Origin: Acidobacteriota bacterium
GTDB taxonomy: Bacteria > Acidobacteriota > Thermoanaerobaculia > Multivoradales > Multivoraceae
Reading direction: 5' to 3'
DNA length: 64,000 nt
Assembly: GCA_011525365.1 (NCBI GenBank)
Contig: WTGQ01000002.1
Coordinates: 3,681,941 to 3,745,940, forward strand
Below, one piece after another: positions 51,197 through 64,000 of this stretch (the first letter of the stretch is position 1; the number at the start of each line of letters is the position of its first letter). The notes beneath the pieces were generated by a model. That model made no database searches. It was given only the letters and a program-made list of their open reading frames with translations, and was not told where the DNA came from. The position numbers were made by a program, and so were the translations under genes.

Positions 51197-52873
51197 ATGA
51201 TTTCCATCTCCAACCTCGCCAAGAGCTTCGGCGAGCAGACCCTGTTCGAGGGCGCGACCGTCCGTTTCGCCAAGGGCGAGCGGTACGGCATCGTCGGCTC
51301 GAACGGATCGGGAAAGTCGACCCTGCTGCGCATCCTGAGCGACGAGGAACCGGCCAGCGAGGGCTCGATCTCCATTCCCAAGCGTTGCCGGCTCGGGGTG
51401 CTGAGGCAGGACCACTTCGAGTACGAGACGGTGCCCATCCTGGACGTCGTCATGATGGGCAACGCCGAACTGTGGGACGCGATGGTCGAGAAGGACCGCC
51501 TGCTCGAGCGGGCCGACGAGCACTTCGACGGCGACCGCTACGCCGACCTCGAGGAGGTCGTGATGCGCTGGGACGGCTACTCGCTGGAGTCGCGCGCGGC
51601 CGAGATCCTGGAGGGACTGGGAATCGACACGGAGGTCCACCGGGAGCCCCTGTCGATCCTCTCAGGCGGCTTCAAGCTCCGCGTGCTGCTGGCCCAGACC
51701 CTGGCCGCCGCACCGGACGTTCTGCTGCTCGACGAGCCGACCAACCACCTGGACATCCTGTCGATCCGCTGGCTCGAGAAGTTCCTGACCGACTTCAAGG
51801 GGGTCGTGGTCGTCGTCTCCCACGACCACCGCTTCCTGGACAACGTCTGCACGCAGATCCTCGACATCGACTACGAAACGTTGACCGCCTATCCCGGCGC
51901 CTACTCCAACTTCGAGCGGAAGAAGGTCGAGGAGCGAGCCCGCCGGGAAGCCGAGATCGCCCAGCGGCAGCAGGAGATCGACCACCACCAGAAGTTCGTC
52001 GATCGCTTCCGATACAAGGCCAGCAAGGCGCGCCAGGCCCAGAGCCGCGTGAAGCTGATCAACCGCATGACGATCGAGCCGCTGCCGCAGAGTTCGCGCC
52101 GCTACCCGCTGTTCCGCTTCGACTCGCGGCGACCCTCGGGCAAGCGCGTGCTGACCCTCGAAGGGATCTCGAAGAGCTACGGCGACAACCAGGTGCTGGA
52201 CGACGTCTCGCTCGAGGTCGGCCGCGGCGAACGGGTCGCGGTGATCGGGCCGAACGGCATCGGCAAGTCGACCCTGCTCAAGATCGCGCTCGGCGAGGTC
52301 CGGGCCGACATCGGCGAGGTGGACTGGGGGTACGAGACCCACCCCGGCTACTTCGCCCAGGACCACCGCGAGCAGTTACTCGACAAGGAAGGAGCAGAGC
52401 GGAAGACGGTGGAGAGCTGGCTCTGGGACTGCTGCCCGGGCGAGCCGATCGGTTTCGTCCGCGGTCAGCTCGGCGCCGTCCTGTTCACGAAGGACGAGGC
52501 GGCCAAACGGATCGGCAGCCTCTCCGGCGGCGAGGCCGCGCGGCTGCTGTTCTGCCGCCACATCGTTCTCAAGCCGAACGTGCTCGTGCTGGACGAGCCC
52601 ACCAACCATCTCGACCTGGAGGCGATCGAGGCCCTGATCGAAGGCCTCTCCGCCTACCAGGGCACGCTGCTCCTCGTCTCCCACGATCGCTGGTTCGTGA
52701 GCCGGCTGGCGACCCGGATCATCGAGATCTCGGACGAGGGCGTGAACGACTTCCTCGGCACCTACGACGAGTACCTGGAACGCCTGGGCGACGACCACCT
52801 CGACCGCACGGCCGCGCTCGAGCGGGCGAAGCGGGATAGGCGGGAGAAGAAGGCGGCGGCGCGGGTCGGGTAG
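51197..52873 (+). CDS. ABC-F family ATPase (YbiT-like)
   Basis: Two ABC cassettes (GSNGSGKS, LSGGFKLRVLLAQTL; GPNGIGKS, LSGGEAARLLFCR) with a linker; MISISNLAKSFGEQTLF. Start internal to the 707-aa ORF. Confidence 0.93.
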   Translation: MISISNLAKSFGEQTLFEGATVRFAKGERYGIVGSNGSGKSTLLRILSDEEPASEGSISIPKRCRLGVLRQDHFEYETVPILDVVMMGNAELWDAMVEKDRLLERADEHFDGDRYADLEEVVMRWDGYSLESRAAEILEGLGIDTEVHREPLSILSGGFKLRVLLAQTLAAAPDVLLLDEPTNHLDILSIRWLEKFLTDFKGVVVVVSHDHRFLDNVCTQILDIDYETLTAYPGAYSNFERKKVEERARREAEIAQRQQEIDHHQKFVDRFRYKASKARQAQSRVKLINRMTIEPLPQSSRRYPLFRFDSRRPSGKRVLTLEGISKSYGDNQVLDDVSLEVGRGERVAVIGPNGIGKSTLLKIALGEVRADIGEVDWGYETHPGYFAQDHREQLLDKEGAERKTVESWLWDCCPGEPIGFVRGQLGAVLFTKDEAAKRIGSLSGGEAARLLFCRHIVLKPNVLVLDEPTNHLDLEAIEALIEGLSAYQGTLLLVSHDRWFVSRLATRIIEISDEGVNDFLGTYDEYLERLGDDHLDRTAALERAKRDRREKKAAARVG

Positions 52874-52884
52874 TTCCCCCAGTC

Positions 52885-52912
52885 TGTCGGTGCGCCGGCC
52901 CTCTGGCCGGCA

Positions 52913-52914
<2 letters not shown>
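52885..52914 (+). repeat. Dispersed GC-rich palindromic repeat, copy D
   Basis: TGTCGGTGCGCCGGCCCTCTGGCCGGCATC; 29/30 identical to 10037-10066; abuts the metH stop. Confidence 0.7.
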
Positions 52915-56392
<3,478 letters not shown>

Positions 56393-56401
56393 GTCGCCAC
56401 G

Positions 56402-56791
56402 CTAACGCAACAGCCGCGGCCAGATTCCGGCCGCGACCAATGCACCGACCGCGACGCCGACCGCGTCGGCGACCAGGTCCATCCACTCGCCGGAGCGGTA
56501 GCCGAGCTGGATCTGGACGAGTTCGATCGCGGCGCCGTAGGCGACTGCCGCCACCGCCGCGGCCAAGAAGCCGCGAACCCGGCCGGCGCGCGCGAAAGGC
56601 CGGCACCAGACCCAGGCCAGCACGGCGAACAGCAGGCCATGGACGATCTGGTCCCACGGCAGCTCGGCCGCCACCCGGCGGGTATCGCCGCCGAGCAGAC
56701 CCGCCAGCCACCGGACGCCACGCTCGAACGTCCCGGCCAGCGCCTCCGCCGGCAGCAGCAGAAACAACGCGACCACCGCGGCGACGCCCAC
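56402..56791 (-). CDS. VanZ-family membrane protein
   Basis: LPWDQIVHGLLFAVLAWVW...AYGAAIELVQIQLGYRSGEWMDLVADAVGVAVGAL. Confidence 0.85.
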   Translation of the reverse strand: MGVAAVVALFLLLPAEALAGTFERGVRWLAGLLGGDTRRVAAELPWDQIVHGLLFAVLAWVWCRPFARAGRVRGFLAAAVAAVAYGAAIELVQIQLGYRSGEWMDLVADAVGVAVGALVAAGIWPRLLR

Positions 56792-56834
56792 GGAGAGCAG
56801 TCGCCACCTGGGCGCGTGGCGCCGCCGGAGGGGC

Positions 56835-58559
56835 TCAGCGCGGTCCGACGAACCCCTCCTTCTCCAGGTGGAGGATGACCTGCTGGGCAGCCTCCTCGGC
56901 AGTGATGTCCGTCGTGTCGATGACCATGTCCGGATACTCCGGGACCTCGTACGGGTCCGAGATACCGGTGAAGGCGTCGATCAGTCCCGCCCGGGCCTTC
57001 GCATAGAGCCCCTTCACGTCGCGTTCCTCGCAGACCTCGAGCGGCGTCGCCACGTGAACCAGGATGAAACCGCCGCCGGCCTCGATCATCTCCCGCACGT
57101 CCTGGCGCACGTTCTCGTACGGCGCGATCGGGGCGCAGATGGCGATGCCGCCGTTCTTCGTGATCTCCGAAGCGACGAAGCCGATGCGACGGATGTTGAT
57201 GTCCCGGTGCTCCCTGGAGAACCCCAGCTCGGACGAGAGGTTCGTCCGAACGATGTCGCCGTCGAGCAGCGTCACTGGCCGGCCGCCGGCCTCCAGGAAC
57301 TTGACCAGGAGCACGTTGGCGATCGTCGACTTGCCCGCGCCCGAAAGGCCGGTGAAGAACACGGTGAAGCCCTGGCTGCTCCGCGCCGGGTGGCTGCGAC
57401 GCAGCTCGCGGGCCACTTCCGGAAACGTGAACCACTCCGGGATCGGCAGGCCCCGCCGCAGCCGGCGGCGGAGGTCGCTGCCCGAGATCGACAGTGTCCG
57501 CTCCCCCTCCTTGACGTTGTCGACCGGTTCGTACGAGTCCCGGTCCTCGACGTACACCATCATCTGGAAGGGGACCATCCTGACGCCGAGTTCGGCCTCG
57601 TGCTCGACCATCAGTTCCTGCGCGTCATAGGGGCCGTAGAAGGGCTTTCCCTGCGAGTCCAGGCCCGGTCCGGCATGGTCGCGGCCGACGATCAGGTGGG
57701 TGCAGCCGTAGTTCCTGCGGATCAGGGCGTGCCAGAGCGCCTCGCGCGGACCCGCCATGCGCATGGCGAGAGGCAGCAGGGCCAGCTCCGCGGTGTGGCG
57801 CGGATAGTGGCTCAGAACCCTTCGGTAGCAACGAACGCGCGTGTAGTGATCGAGGTCGCCCGGCTTCGTCATGCCGACGACCGGGTGGATCAGCAGGTTC
57901 GCCTCCAGTTCCCGGGCCGCCCGCAGGGTCAACTCGAAGTGCGCCCGGTGCATCGGGTTGCGGGTCTGGAAAGCGATCGCCGTCTTCCATCCGAGTTGCG
58001 CGAAGCGTCGCCGCAACTGCTGCGGCGTCTTCCGCAGTCCGGGGAAGTCGTAGTGACGGGGCAACTGGATTCCCTCGATCCTGCCGCCGACGGAGACGGT
58101 GTTCGTTCGCTGGTAGAGATGAGCGACGCCGGGATGGGCCTGGTCGAGAGTCCCGTAGACGAGCTCCGCTTCCTTGCGGCGGTCGTGCTCCCAGACGTCT
58201 TCCACCGTGAGCACCGCGAGCATCAACCCTTCCAGGTCGCGCAGGACCAGACGGGACCCCGCCTCCAGGCCGGCGGCGGCCTCCGGCGTGACGTCGAGCG
58301 TGATGGGAATCGGCCACAGCGCTCCGGATGGAAGGCGCATCGTCTCGCACACGCGGTCGAACGCGGCGCGGTTCATGAACCCGTCGAGCGGCGCGAAGCC
58401 GCCACACATCAGCAACTCCAGATCGCAGATCTGGCGCGGCGTCAGGGTCCAGGAGGGCCATTCGCGCGATCCCTCCCGCAGTTCGCTCAGGCGATCCGGG
58501 GCGGCAATCAGCGACAGCGGCGAGCCGCTGCGCCGCGCCCCTCGCGGCTCGGTCATCAT
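56835..58559 (-). CDS. Bifunctional ATP sulfurylase/APS kinase
   Basis: ATG 58559; FQTRNPMHRAHFELTLRA, LIVGRDHAGPG, FFTGLSGAGKSTIANVL, LLDGDIVRTNLSSELGFSREHRDINIRRIGFVA. Confidence 0.95.
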   Translation of the reverse strand: MMTEPRGARRSGSPLSLIAAPDRLSELREGSREWPSWTLTPRQICDLELLMCGGFAPLDGFMNRAAFDRVCETMRLPSGALWPIPITLDVTPEAAAGLEAGSRLVLRDLEGLMLAVLTVEDVWEHDRRKEAELVYGTLDQAHPGVAHLYQRTNTVSVGGRIEGIQLPRHYDFPGLRKTPQQLRRRFAQLGWKTAIAFQTRNPMHRAHFELTLRAARELEANLLIHPVVGMTKPGDLDHYTRVRCYRRVLSHYPRHTAELALLPLAMRMAGPREALWHALIRRNYGCTHLIVGRDHAGPGLDSQGKPFYGPYDAQELMVEHEAELGVRMVPFQMMVYVEDRDSYEPVDNVKEGERTLSISGSDLRRRLRRGLPIPEWFTFPEVARELRRSHPARSSQGFTVFFTGLSGAGKSTIANVLLVKFLEAGGRPVTLLDGDIVRTNLSSELGFSREHRDINIRRIGFVASEITKNGGIAICAPIAPYENVRQDVREMIEAGGGFILVHVATPLEVCEERDVKGLYAKARAGLIDAFTGISDPYEVPEYPDMVIDTTDITAEEAAQQVILHLEKEGFVGPR

Positions 58560-58640
58560 CTGCTCCGTCGACGTCGTCGTAGTGCGGCCCAGCAGCGCCG
58601 GCCGGCCGGGCAGTCTAGCAGTAGCATCGGCCCGCGAACG

Positions 58641-60191
58641 ATGGTCTGGGAGCGAGAGATCGAGGAACTGAGGCGGCGTCGCGAGTTCGCCCGGCAGATG
58701 GGCGGCGAAGCCGGCATCGCGGAGCAGCACCGCCGCGGCAAGCTGACGATCCGCGAGCGTCTCGACCTGTTCACCGACGAGGGTTCCTTCCAGGAGATCG
58801 GCGAACTCGCCGGAGTGGCCAGCTACGACGGCAACGAGCTCCAGGACGTCCGGCCCTCGAACCGGGTTATCGGGCTCGCCCGCCTGAACGGCCGCCGCGC
58901 GGTTCTGAACGGCGGTGACTTCACCGTGCGCGGCGGCGCCTCCGACGCGTCGATCGGCGACAAGAGCGGCCACGCCCAGAAGCTGGCTCTCGGCTGGCGC
59001 CTGCCCTACGTCCGCCTCCTGGACTCCACCGGCGGCAGCGTCAAGACCTTCGAGAAGATCGGACGCACCTATATCCCGACCAACCCGGCCACCCCGGGCA
59101 TCGAGGACCTGCTGTGCAGGGTCCCGGTGGTCGCCGCCGTGCTCGGCTCCGTCGCCGGGCTGCCGGCGGTCGAGGCCTGCCTCGCCCACTTCAACGTGAT
59201 GGTCAGGGGCACGAGCCAGGTGTTCCCGGGCGGCCCTCCCGTCGTCAAGGCCGCGCTCGGCATCGACATCACGAAGGAGGATCTCGGCGACGAGCGCACC
59301 CAGGTGTTCGGCAGCGGCGTGATCGACAATCTCGCCGACTCCGAGGAAGAGGCCTTCGCGATGCTCAAGCAGTTCCTGAGCTACCTGCCCGACAGCGTCT
59401 GGCAGATGCCGCCCCGGGGCGACACCCACGACGACCCGGAGCGCCGCGAGCCGTCGCTGCTGTCCGCCATCCCGCGCGAGAAGAACAAGGCCTACGACCC
59501 GAGGAAGATCCTCGACGCGGTTCTCGACCGCGACTCCTTCTTCGAGATCACGCCGCACTACGGACGCTCCCGCATCGTCGGACTCGCCCGCGTCAACGGC
59601 TATCCGGTCGGCACGATGATCAACAACCCGAGCCATCTCGGCGGCTCGATGAACGTCGCCGCCGGCACCAAGGTGATCCGCTTCCTGCAGTTGTGCGACA
59701 CCTTCCACCTGCCGATGGTCTACTTCGCCGACGAGCCCGGCTTCATGGTCGGTCCCGAGCAGCAGCGCCAGGGGATCGTCCGCGCCGGCGCCAAGATGCT
59801 CTGCGCGACGCTTCGAACCCGTGTGCCTTGGCTCACGATCGTCATCCGGCAGCTCTACGGCGTCGCCGGCCAGTGCCACGACCGCCCGAGCGGCATGTTC
59901 CGGCGCGTCGCGTGGCCCTCCGGCCACTGGGGCTCGATGCACATCTCCGGCGGGGTGACCGCCGCCTACCGGCGCGTCATCCGGGAGTCCGACGACCCCG
60001 CGGCCAAGCAGAAGGAGATCGAGGACCGCCTCGAGGCCCTGGCGTCGCCGTTTCGCACGGCCGAGGCGTTCAACATCGAGGAGATCATCGATCCCCGCGA
60101 GAGCCGGCCGATGGTCTGCGACTTCATCGACACCGCCCAGGCGGTTCTCAAGACGCAGCTCGGGCCGAGTCCGACGCCCTACATGCCGTAG
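58641..60191 (+). CDS. Acyl-CoA carboxylase carboxyltransferase subunit
   Basis: GKLTIRERLDLFTDEGSFQEIG, IGDKSGHAQKLAL, RVNGYPVGTMINNPSHLGGSMNVAAGTKVIRFLQLCDTFHLPMVYFADEPGFMVG. Confidence 0.93.
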   Translation: MVWEREIEELRRRREFARQMGGEAGIAEQHRRGKLTIRERLDLFTDEGSFQEIGELAGVASYDGNELQDVRPSNRVIGLARLNGRRAVLNGGDFTVRGGASDASIGDKSGHAQKLALGWRLPYVRLLDSTGGSVKTFEKIGRTYIPTNPATPGIEDLLCRVPVVAAVLGSVAGLPAVEACLAHFNVMVRGTSQVFPGGPPVVKAALGIDITKEDLGDERTQVFGSGVIDNLADSEEEAFAMLKQFLSYLPDSVWQMPPRGDTHDDPERREPSLLSAIPREKNKAYDPRKILDAVLDRDSFFEITPHYGRSRIVGLARVNGYPVGTMINNPSHLGGSMNVAAGTKVIRFLQLCDTFHLPMVYFADEPGFMVGPEQQRQGIVRAGAKMLCATLRTRVPWLTIVIRQLYGVAGQCHDRPSGMFRRVAWPSGHWGSMHISGGVTAAYRRVIRESDDPAAKQKEIEDRLEALASPFRTAEAFNIEEIIDPRESRPMVCDFIDTAQAVLKTQLGPSPTPYMP

Positions 60192-61738
60192 ACGTCCGGA
60201 TGGCGCAGGTGCCAGGCGGTGGCCTGCTCGTAGGCGTGGGCGAGGCGGCAGAGCGTCGGTTCGCTGAGGTCGCGGCCGACGAGCTGCAGGCTGTGGGGCG
60301 CGCCCGCGGACGAGAAGCCGCACGGCAGGGAGATCGTCGGCGTGCCCGCGAAGTCGGCGGGCACCGTGAAGAGCTGGATGCTGCCGAGCGGCGGATCGAA
60401 GGTCGCGGCGAAGGACTCCAGGGCCTCGCGGAACGCCCCGACCGTGTCGTATCCCATCGCGTCCGTCATCGGCAGCGCGGCGACGTTGGACGGGCACACC
60501 AGCGCGTCGACGGTCGACAGCATCGCCTCGAAGCGCTCGCTGAAGGCCGCGCGCCGTGCGGTCGCCTCCGCGTGCGCCTCGGCGCTCACCTGCGCGCCGA
60601 AAGCCAGGAACTCGCCGAAGTACGGCCCGTAGTCCGCGGCGCGGCTCGGATACGTCGCGGCATGGGCCCGGACGGCCTCGTAGGAGCAGAGCGGCCACCA
60701 GTCGTCGAAGGGCGCCGCCGGCATCTCGACTTCCACGACCTCGGCGCCCAGGCCGGCCAGCACCTGCAAGGCCTCCTCAACCGCGGCGGCGACCGCCGGG
60801 TCGACGCCCTCCGAGGCGTACCGCCGGTCGAAGCCGAGCCGCATCCCCGCGACATCGCCGTCCAGCGTCGGCAGGATGGACGGCGCCGGCGCGTCGAGCG
60901 CGGTCGGGTCGTTCGCGTCGGCGCCGGCGATCGCTTCGAGCATGATCGCGGCGTCGGCGACCGTCCGCGTCATCGGTCCGATGTGGTCGAGCGACCCGGC
61001 GAGTTCGAGCACGCCGTGGCGGCTCACCCGACCCCAGGTCGGCTTGAGACCGACGATGCCGCACTGGGCGGAGGGAAAGCGGATCGATCCGCCGGTGTCG
61101 GAGCCGAGCGAACCGAAGCAGAGGCCTGCCGCCGTCGCCACGCCCGAGCCGCTCGACGAGACGCCCGTCCACAGGCCCTCGTCCCACGGGTTGACAGGGA
61201 TGTCGAAGTCCGGGTGGTAGGCGCCCATCGCGCCTTCGGTCAGGTTCAGCTTGCCGAGCAGAACGGCGCCCGCGGCATGCAGCCTCTCGACCACGGTCGC
61301 GTCGTACCCGGGGACGAAGTCGGACAGCACCGAGAGCGCGCCCATCGTGCGCACGCCCTTCGTGTAGCAGAGGTCCTTGACGGCGATCGGGACGCCGTGC
61401 AGCGGCCCGCGGTAGCGACCGCTCTCGATCTCCGACTCGGCCGCCCGCGCCGCGGCAAGCGCCTCGTCGGCCATCACGGTCACGTAGCTCCTGAGCCGCC
61501 CGTCGACGGCGGCGATCCGCTCCAGCATCGCCTCGGTCAGGGCGATCGGCGAGAGCTCTCTGGCCTCGATCAGACTCGCAGCGTCGCGCAAGCTCATGTA
61601 GTGGATCGGCGCGTCGCCCATCGCTGCTCCTCCCTGCGGCGTTCCGGCCGTTCGATCGTCCGCGGTGCAGGACCCGAGCAACGGCACGGCCGCGCCGGTC
61701 CCGATCAGCCCGAGCGCCCTGCGGCGCGTCAACCGCAT
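60179..61738 (-). CDS. Amidase-signature-family hydrolase with lipoprotein/Tat-like N-terminus
   Basis: [22 protein letters not shown]...[50 protein letters not shown]. Confidence 0.94.
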   Translation of the reverse strand: MRLTRRRALGLIGTGAAVPLLGSCTADDRTAGTPQGGAAMGDAPIHYMSLRDAASLIEARELSPIALTEAMLERIAAVDGRLRSYVTVMADEALAAARAAESEIESGRYRGPLHGVPIAVKDLCYTKGVRTMGALSVLSDFVPGYDATVVERLHAAGAVLLGKLNLTEGAMGAYHPDFDIPVNPWDEGLWTGVSSSGSGVATAAGLCFGSLGSDTGGSIRFPSAQCGIVGLKPTWGRVSRHGVLELAGSLDHIGPMTRTVADAAIMLEAIAGADANDPTALDAPAPSILPTLDGDVAGMRLGFDRRYASEGVDPAVAAAVEEALQVLAGLGAEVVEVEMPAAPFDDWWPLCSYEAVRAHAATYPSRAADYGPYFGEFLAFGAQVSAEAHAEATARRAAFSERFEAMLSTVDALVCPSNVAALPMTDAMGYDTVGAFREALESFAATFDPPLGSIQLFTVPADFAGTPTISLPCGFSSAGAPHSLQLVGRDLSEPTLCRLAHAYEQATAWHLRHPDVYGM

Positions 61739-62778
61739 CCGACAGCTTCGAGGTCCGCGTCGACCATCATCTCGACCAGTTGACGGAAACCGACACGCGG
61801 ACGCCAGCCGAGACGCTCCCGGGCCAGGCTCGCGTCGCCGCGCAACGCCGGGACCTCGGCCTTGCGGAAGTGCCGGGGATCGACCGTGACCAGCACCCGG
61901 CCATCCTCCGCCACGCCCTGCTCCTCGACTCCCTCGCCCCGCCAGGAGAGAGGCATCCCGGTGCGGGCGAAGGCGATCTCGCAGAACTCGCGGACGCTGT
62001 GCGTCTCGCCGGTGGCGATGACGTAGTCCTCGGGGTCTTCGGCCCGCAGCATGAGCCGCATGGCCTCCACGTAGTCGCCGGCGAAGCCCCAGTCACGGCG
62101 CGACTCCAGGTTGCCGAGCTCCAGCCCCTCCTGCAGACCCGCCCGGATCCGGGCCGCGGCCAGGGTGATCTTGCGCGTGACGAAGTCCTCGCCCCGGCGT
62201 GGCGACTCGTGATTGAACAGGATGCCGTTCACGGCGAACAGGCCATGGGCCTCGCGGTAGTTCCGGGTGATGTGGAAACCGTAGGCCTTTGCCGCGGCGT
62301 AGGGACTGCGCGGATAGAAGCGCGTCGTCTCGCGCTGCGGCGACTCCTCCACCAGGCCGTAGATCTCGGAGGAGGACGCCTGGTAGAAGCGCGCCTCCGG
62401 CGCCTGTCGCCGGGCCGCTTCGAGCAGGTGCAGAACGCCCAGGCCGGTGACCTCGCTGGTGGCCCCCGGCAGCTCGAACGAGACCTGGACGTGGGACTGC
62501 GCGCCGAGGTTGTAGATCTCGTGGGGTCTCACTTCGGCGACGGCCCGGTGCAGGGACGAGGCGTCGGTGAGGTCGCCGGCGATCAGGCGGAGCCGCCCCG
62601 GGCCGCCACGGCCGTCCAGCAGGTGGTCGATCCGCCGGGTGCCGCCGGTCCGTGCCACCGGCCGGACCAGGCCCCAGACGTCCCACCCCTCCTCGAGCAA
62701 CTGCTCTGCGAGATAGGAACCGTCCTGACCGGTCACGCCGGTGATGAGAGCCCGCCGCGCGGCGGTGTCCCCGCTCAA
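61729..62778 (-). CDS. GDP-mannose 4,6-dehydratase-like SDR
   Basis: [94 protein letters not shown] 62778 start is an estimate. Confidence 0.92.
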   Translation of the reverse strand: MSGDTAARRALITGVTGQDGSYLAEQLLEEGWDVWGLVRPVARTGGTRRIDHLLDGRGGPGRLRLIAGDLTDASSLHRAVAEVRPHEIYNLGAQSHVQVSFELPGATSEVTGLGVLHLLEAARRQAPEARFYQASSSEIYGLVEESPQRETTRFYPRSPYAAAKAYGFHITRNYREAHGLFAVNGILFNHESPRRGEDFVTRKITLAAARIRAGLQEGLELGNLESRRDWGFAGDYVEAMRLMLRAEDPEDYVIATGETHSVREFCEIAFARTGMPLSWRGEGVEEQGVAEDGRVLVTVDPRHFRKAEVPALRGDASLARERLGWRPRVGFRQLVEMMVDADLEAVGCG

Positions 62779-64000
62779 ACCAGCTTCAGCAGGTGGCCCA
62801 TCTTGTCCCGCTTGACCCGGAGATAGTCGCGGTTCGACTCGGTCGGCTCGATCTCGATCGGCACGCGTTCGACGATTTCCAGACCGTAACCGGAGAGGGC
62901 GATGTACTTGTGCGGGTTGTTCGTCATCAGCCGCATCCGGCGAACGCCGATATCGCGGAGAATCTGCGCTCCGATGCCGTAGTTGCGGAGGTCGGCCTTG
63001 AACCCGAGCTTGTGGTTGGCCTCGACGGTGTCGTGCCCCTCGTCCTGCAGATCGTAGGCGCGCAGCTTGTTGAACAGGCCGATGCCCCGCCCCTCCTGCA
63101 GCAGGTAGAGCACGACGCCCTCTCCTTCCTCGGCGATCGTGGAGAGGGCCTGGTGTAGCTGGATGCCGCAGTCGCAGCGCTCGGAGTGGAAGACGTCGCC
63201 GGTCAGGCACTGGCTGTGGACCCGCACCAGGATGTCCTTGTCCGGCTTCGGCTCGCCCATCACCAGAGCGATGTGCTCCTCGCCGGTGAGTTCGGCGTGG
63301 TAGGCGTGGGCCCTCATCGGACCGTAGAGCGTCGGCATGGTCGGGGAGGCGATCAGCCTGACCAGGCTCTCGTGCTTCAGCCGGTAGCGGATCAGGTCCG
63401 ACACCGTGATCATCGGCAGTTTGTGAAGGCGGCTGTACTCGACGAGATCCGGCACCCGGGCCATCGTCCCGTCCTCGTTCATGATCTCGCAGATCACACC
63501 GGCTGGCGCCAGCCCCGCGAGCGTCGCCAGGTCGACCGAAGCCTCCGTCTGCCCGGCTCGTTTCAGGACGCCGCCGCGCTTGGCGCGAAGCGGGAAGACG
63601 TGGCCCGGCCGGAGCAGGTCCCGCGGCTGGGTGGCGGGATCGATCGCGGTGGCGATCGTCGCCGCCCGGTCAGCCGCGGAGATGCCGGTCGTGACCTTGC
63701 CGCGGGCCTCGATCGACACCGTGAACGCGGTCTCGAAGGGCGCCGTGTTGTCCCGGACCATCAGCGGCAGGTCGAGTTCGTCGCAGCGGTCCTCGGTCAT
63801 CGCCAGGCAGATCAGTCCACGGCCGTGGGTGGCCATGAAGTTGATCGCGTCGGCGGTCACCTTCTCGGCCGCGATGGCCAGGTCGCCCTCGTTCTCCCGA
63901 TCCTCGTCGTCGACGATGATCACCTGGCCGCCGTCGCGGAAGACCTCGACCGCTTCCTCGATCGGCGTGAAGAGAGACGGCTCCCGTTCCTGACTGCGTC
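62775..64000 (-). CDS. ribBA: 3,4-dihydroxy-2-butanone-4-phosphate synthase/GTP cyclohydrolase II, 5' end truncated by window
   Basis: [81 protein letters not shown]. The frame continues past 63923 (...[18 protein letters not shown]) to the window edge. Confidence 0.95.
   Translation of the reverse strand, partial: RSQEREPSLFTPIEEAVEVFRDGGQVIIVDDEDRENEGDLAIAAEKVTADAINFMATHGRGLICLAMTEDRCDELDLPLMVRDNTAPFETAFTVSIEARGKVTTGISAADRAATIATAIDPATQPRDLLRPGHVFPLRAKRGGVLKRAGQTEASVDLATLAGLAPAGVICEIMNEDGTMARVPDLVEYSRLHKLPMITVSDLIRYRLKHESLVRLIASPTMPTLYGPMRAHAYHAELTGEEHIALVMGEPKPDKDILVRVHSQCLTGDVFHSERCDCGIQLHQALSTIAEEGEGVVLYLLQEGRGIGLFNKLRAYDLQDEGHDTVEANHKLGFKADLRNYGIGAQILRDIGVRRMRLMTNNPHKYIALSGYGLEIVERVPIEIEPTESNRDYLRVKRDKMGHLLKLV

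Noticed and set aside
56868-58640. N-terminal extension of the carboxyltransferase ORF and the 59114-61783 ORF
   Set aside because: Antisense to sat-cysC or out of frame with the carboxyltransferase and amidase; no domain signal.

Overview
High-GC bacterial chromosomal segment, possibly Acidobacteriota-like by gene content (inference only). Most of it is conserved housekeeping genes: aroA, lpxH-like, apbC/mrp, plsC, an Mla-type MCE transporter operon, yggX-like, folE, a PTPS/QueD-like gene, an rRNA/tRNA U5-methyltransferase, nrdJ, a methylmalonyl-CoA mutase catalytic subunit, carAB, an epimerase, meaB, spoIID-like, hspR-dnaK, mazG, an rsbV/rsbW-like pair, dcd, glpX, a CNT transporter, hflKC, a nuclease-helicase fusion, a luxE/luxC-like pair, an ABC-F protein, metH, sat-cysC, an acyl-CoA carboxyltransferase, an amidase, a GDP-mannose dehydratase-like gene and ribBA. 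Three signals are missing from the ORF track or unexplained by it. (1) A short Rdx/SelW-like selenoprotein gene (9777-10004) has an in-frame UGA in a CxxU motif, followed by a perfect 8-bp stem with a GU-containing loop, as expected for a bacterial SECIS. (2) An accessory island (about 17.9-22.5 kb) contains a tyrosine recombinase next to two inverted 20-bp core-type sites. The sites share an identical asymmetric 6-bp spacer and flank about 150 bp carrying an outward TTGACA-N17-GACAAT promoter. This looks like an invertible promoter toggling between the recombinase and a modular secreted M23 protein. (3) A structured intergenic RNA candidate (about 25892-26088) has 6S-RNA-like features. Coordinates with trimmed starts are my own estimates from the sequence. 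Nothing was checked by database search.
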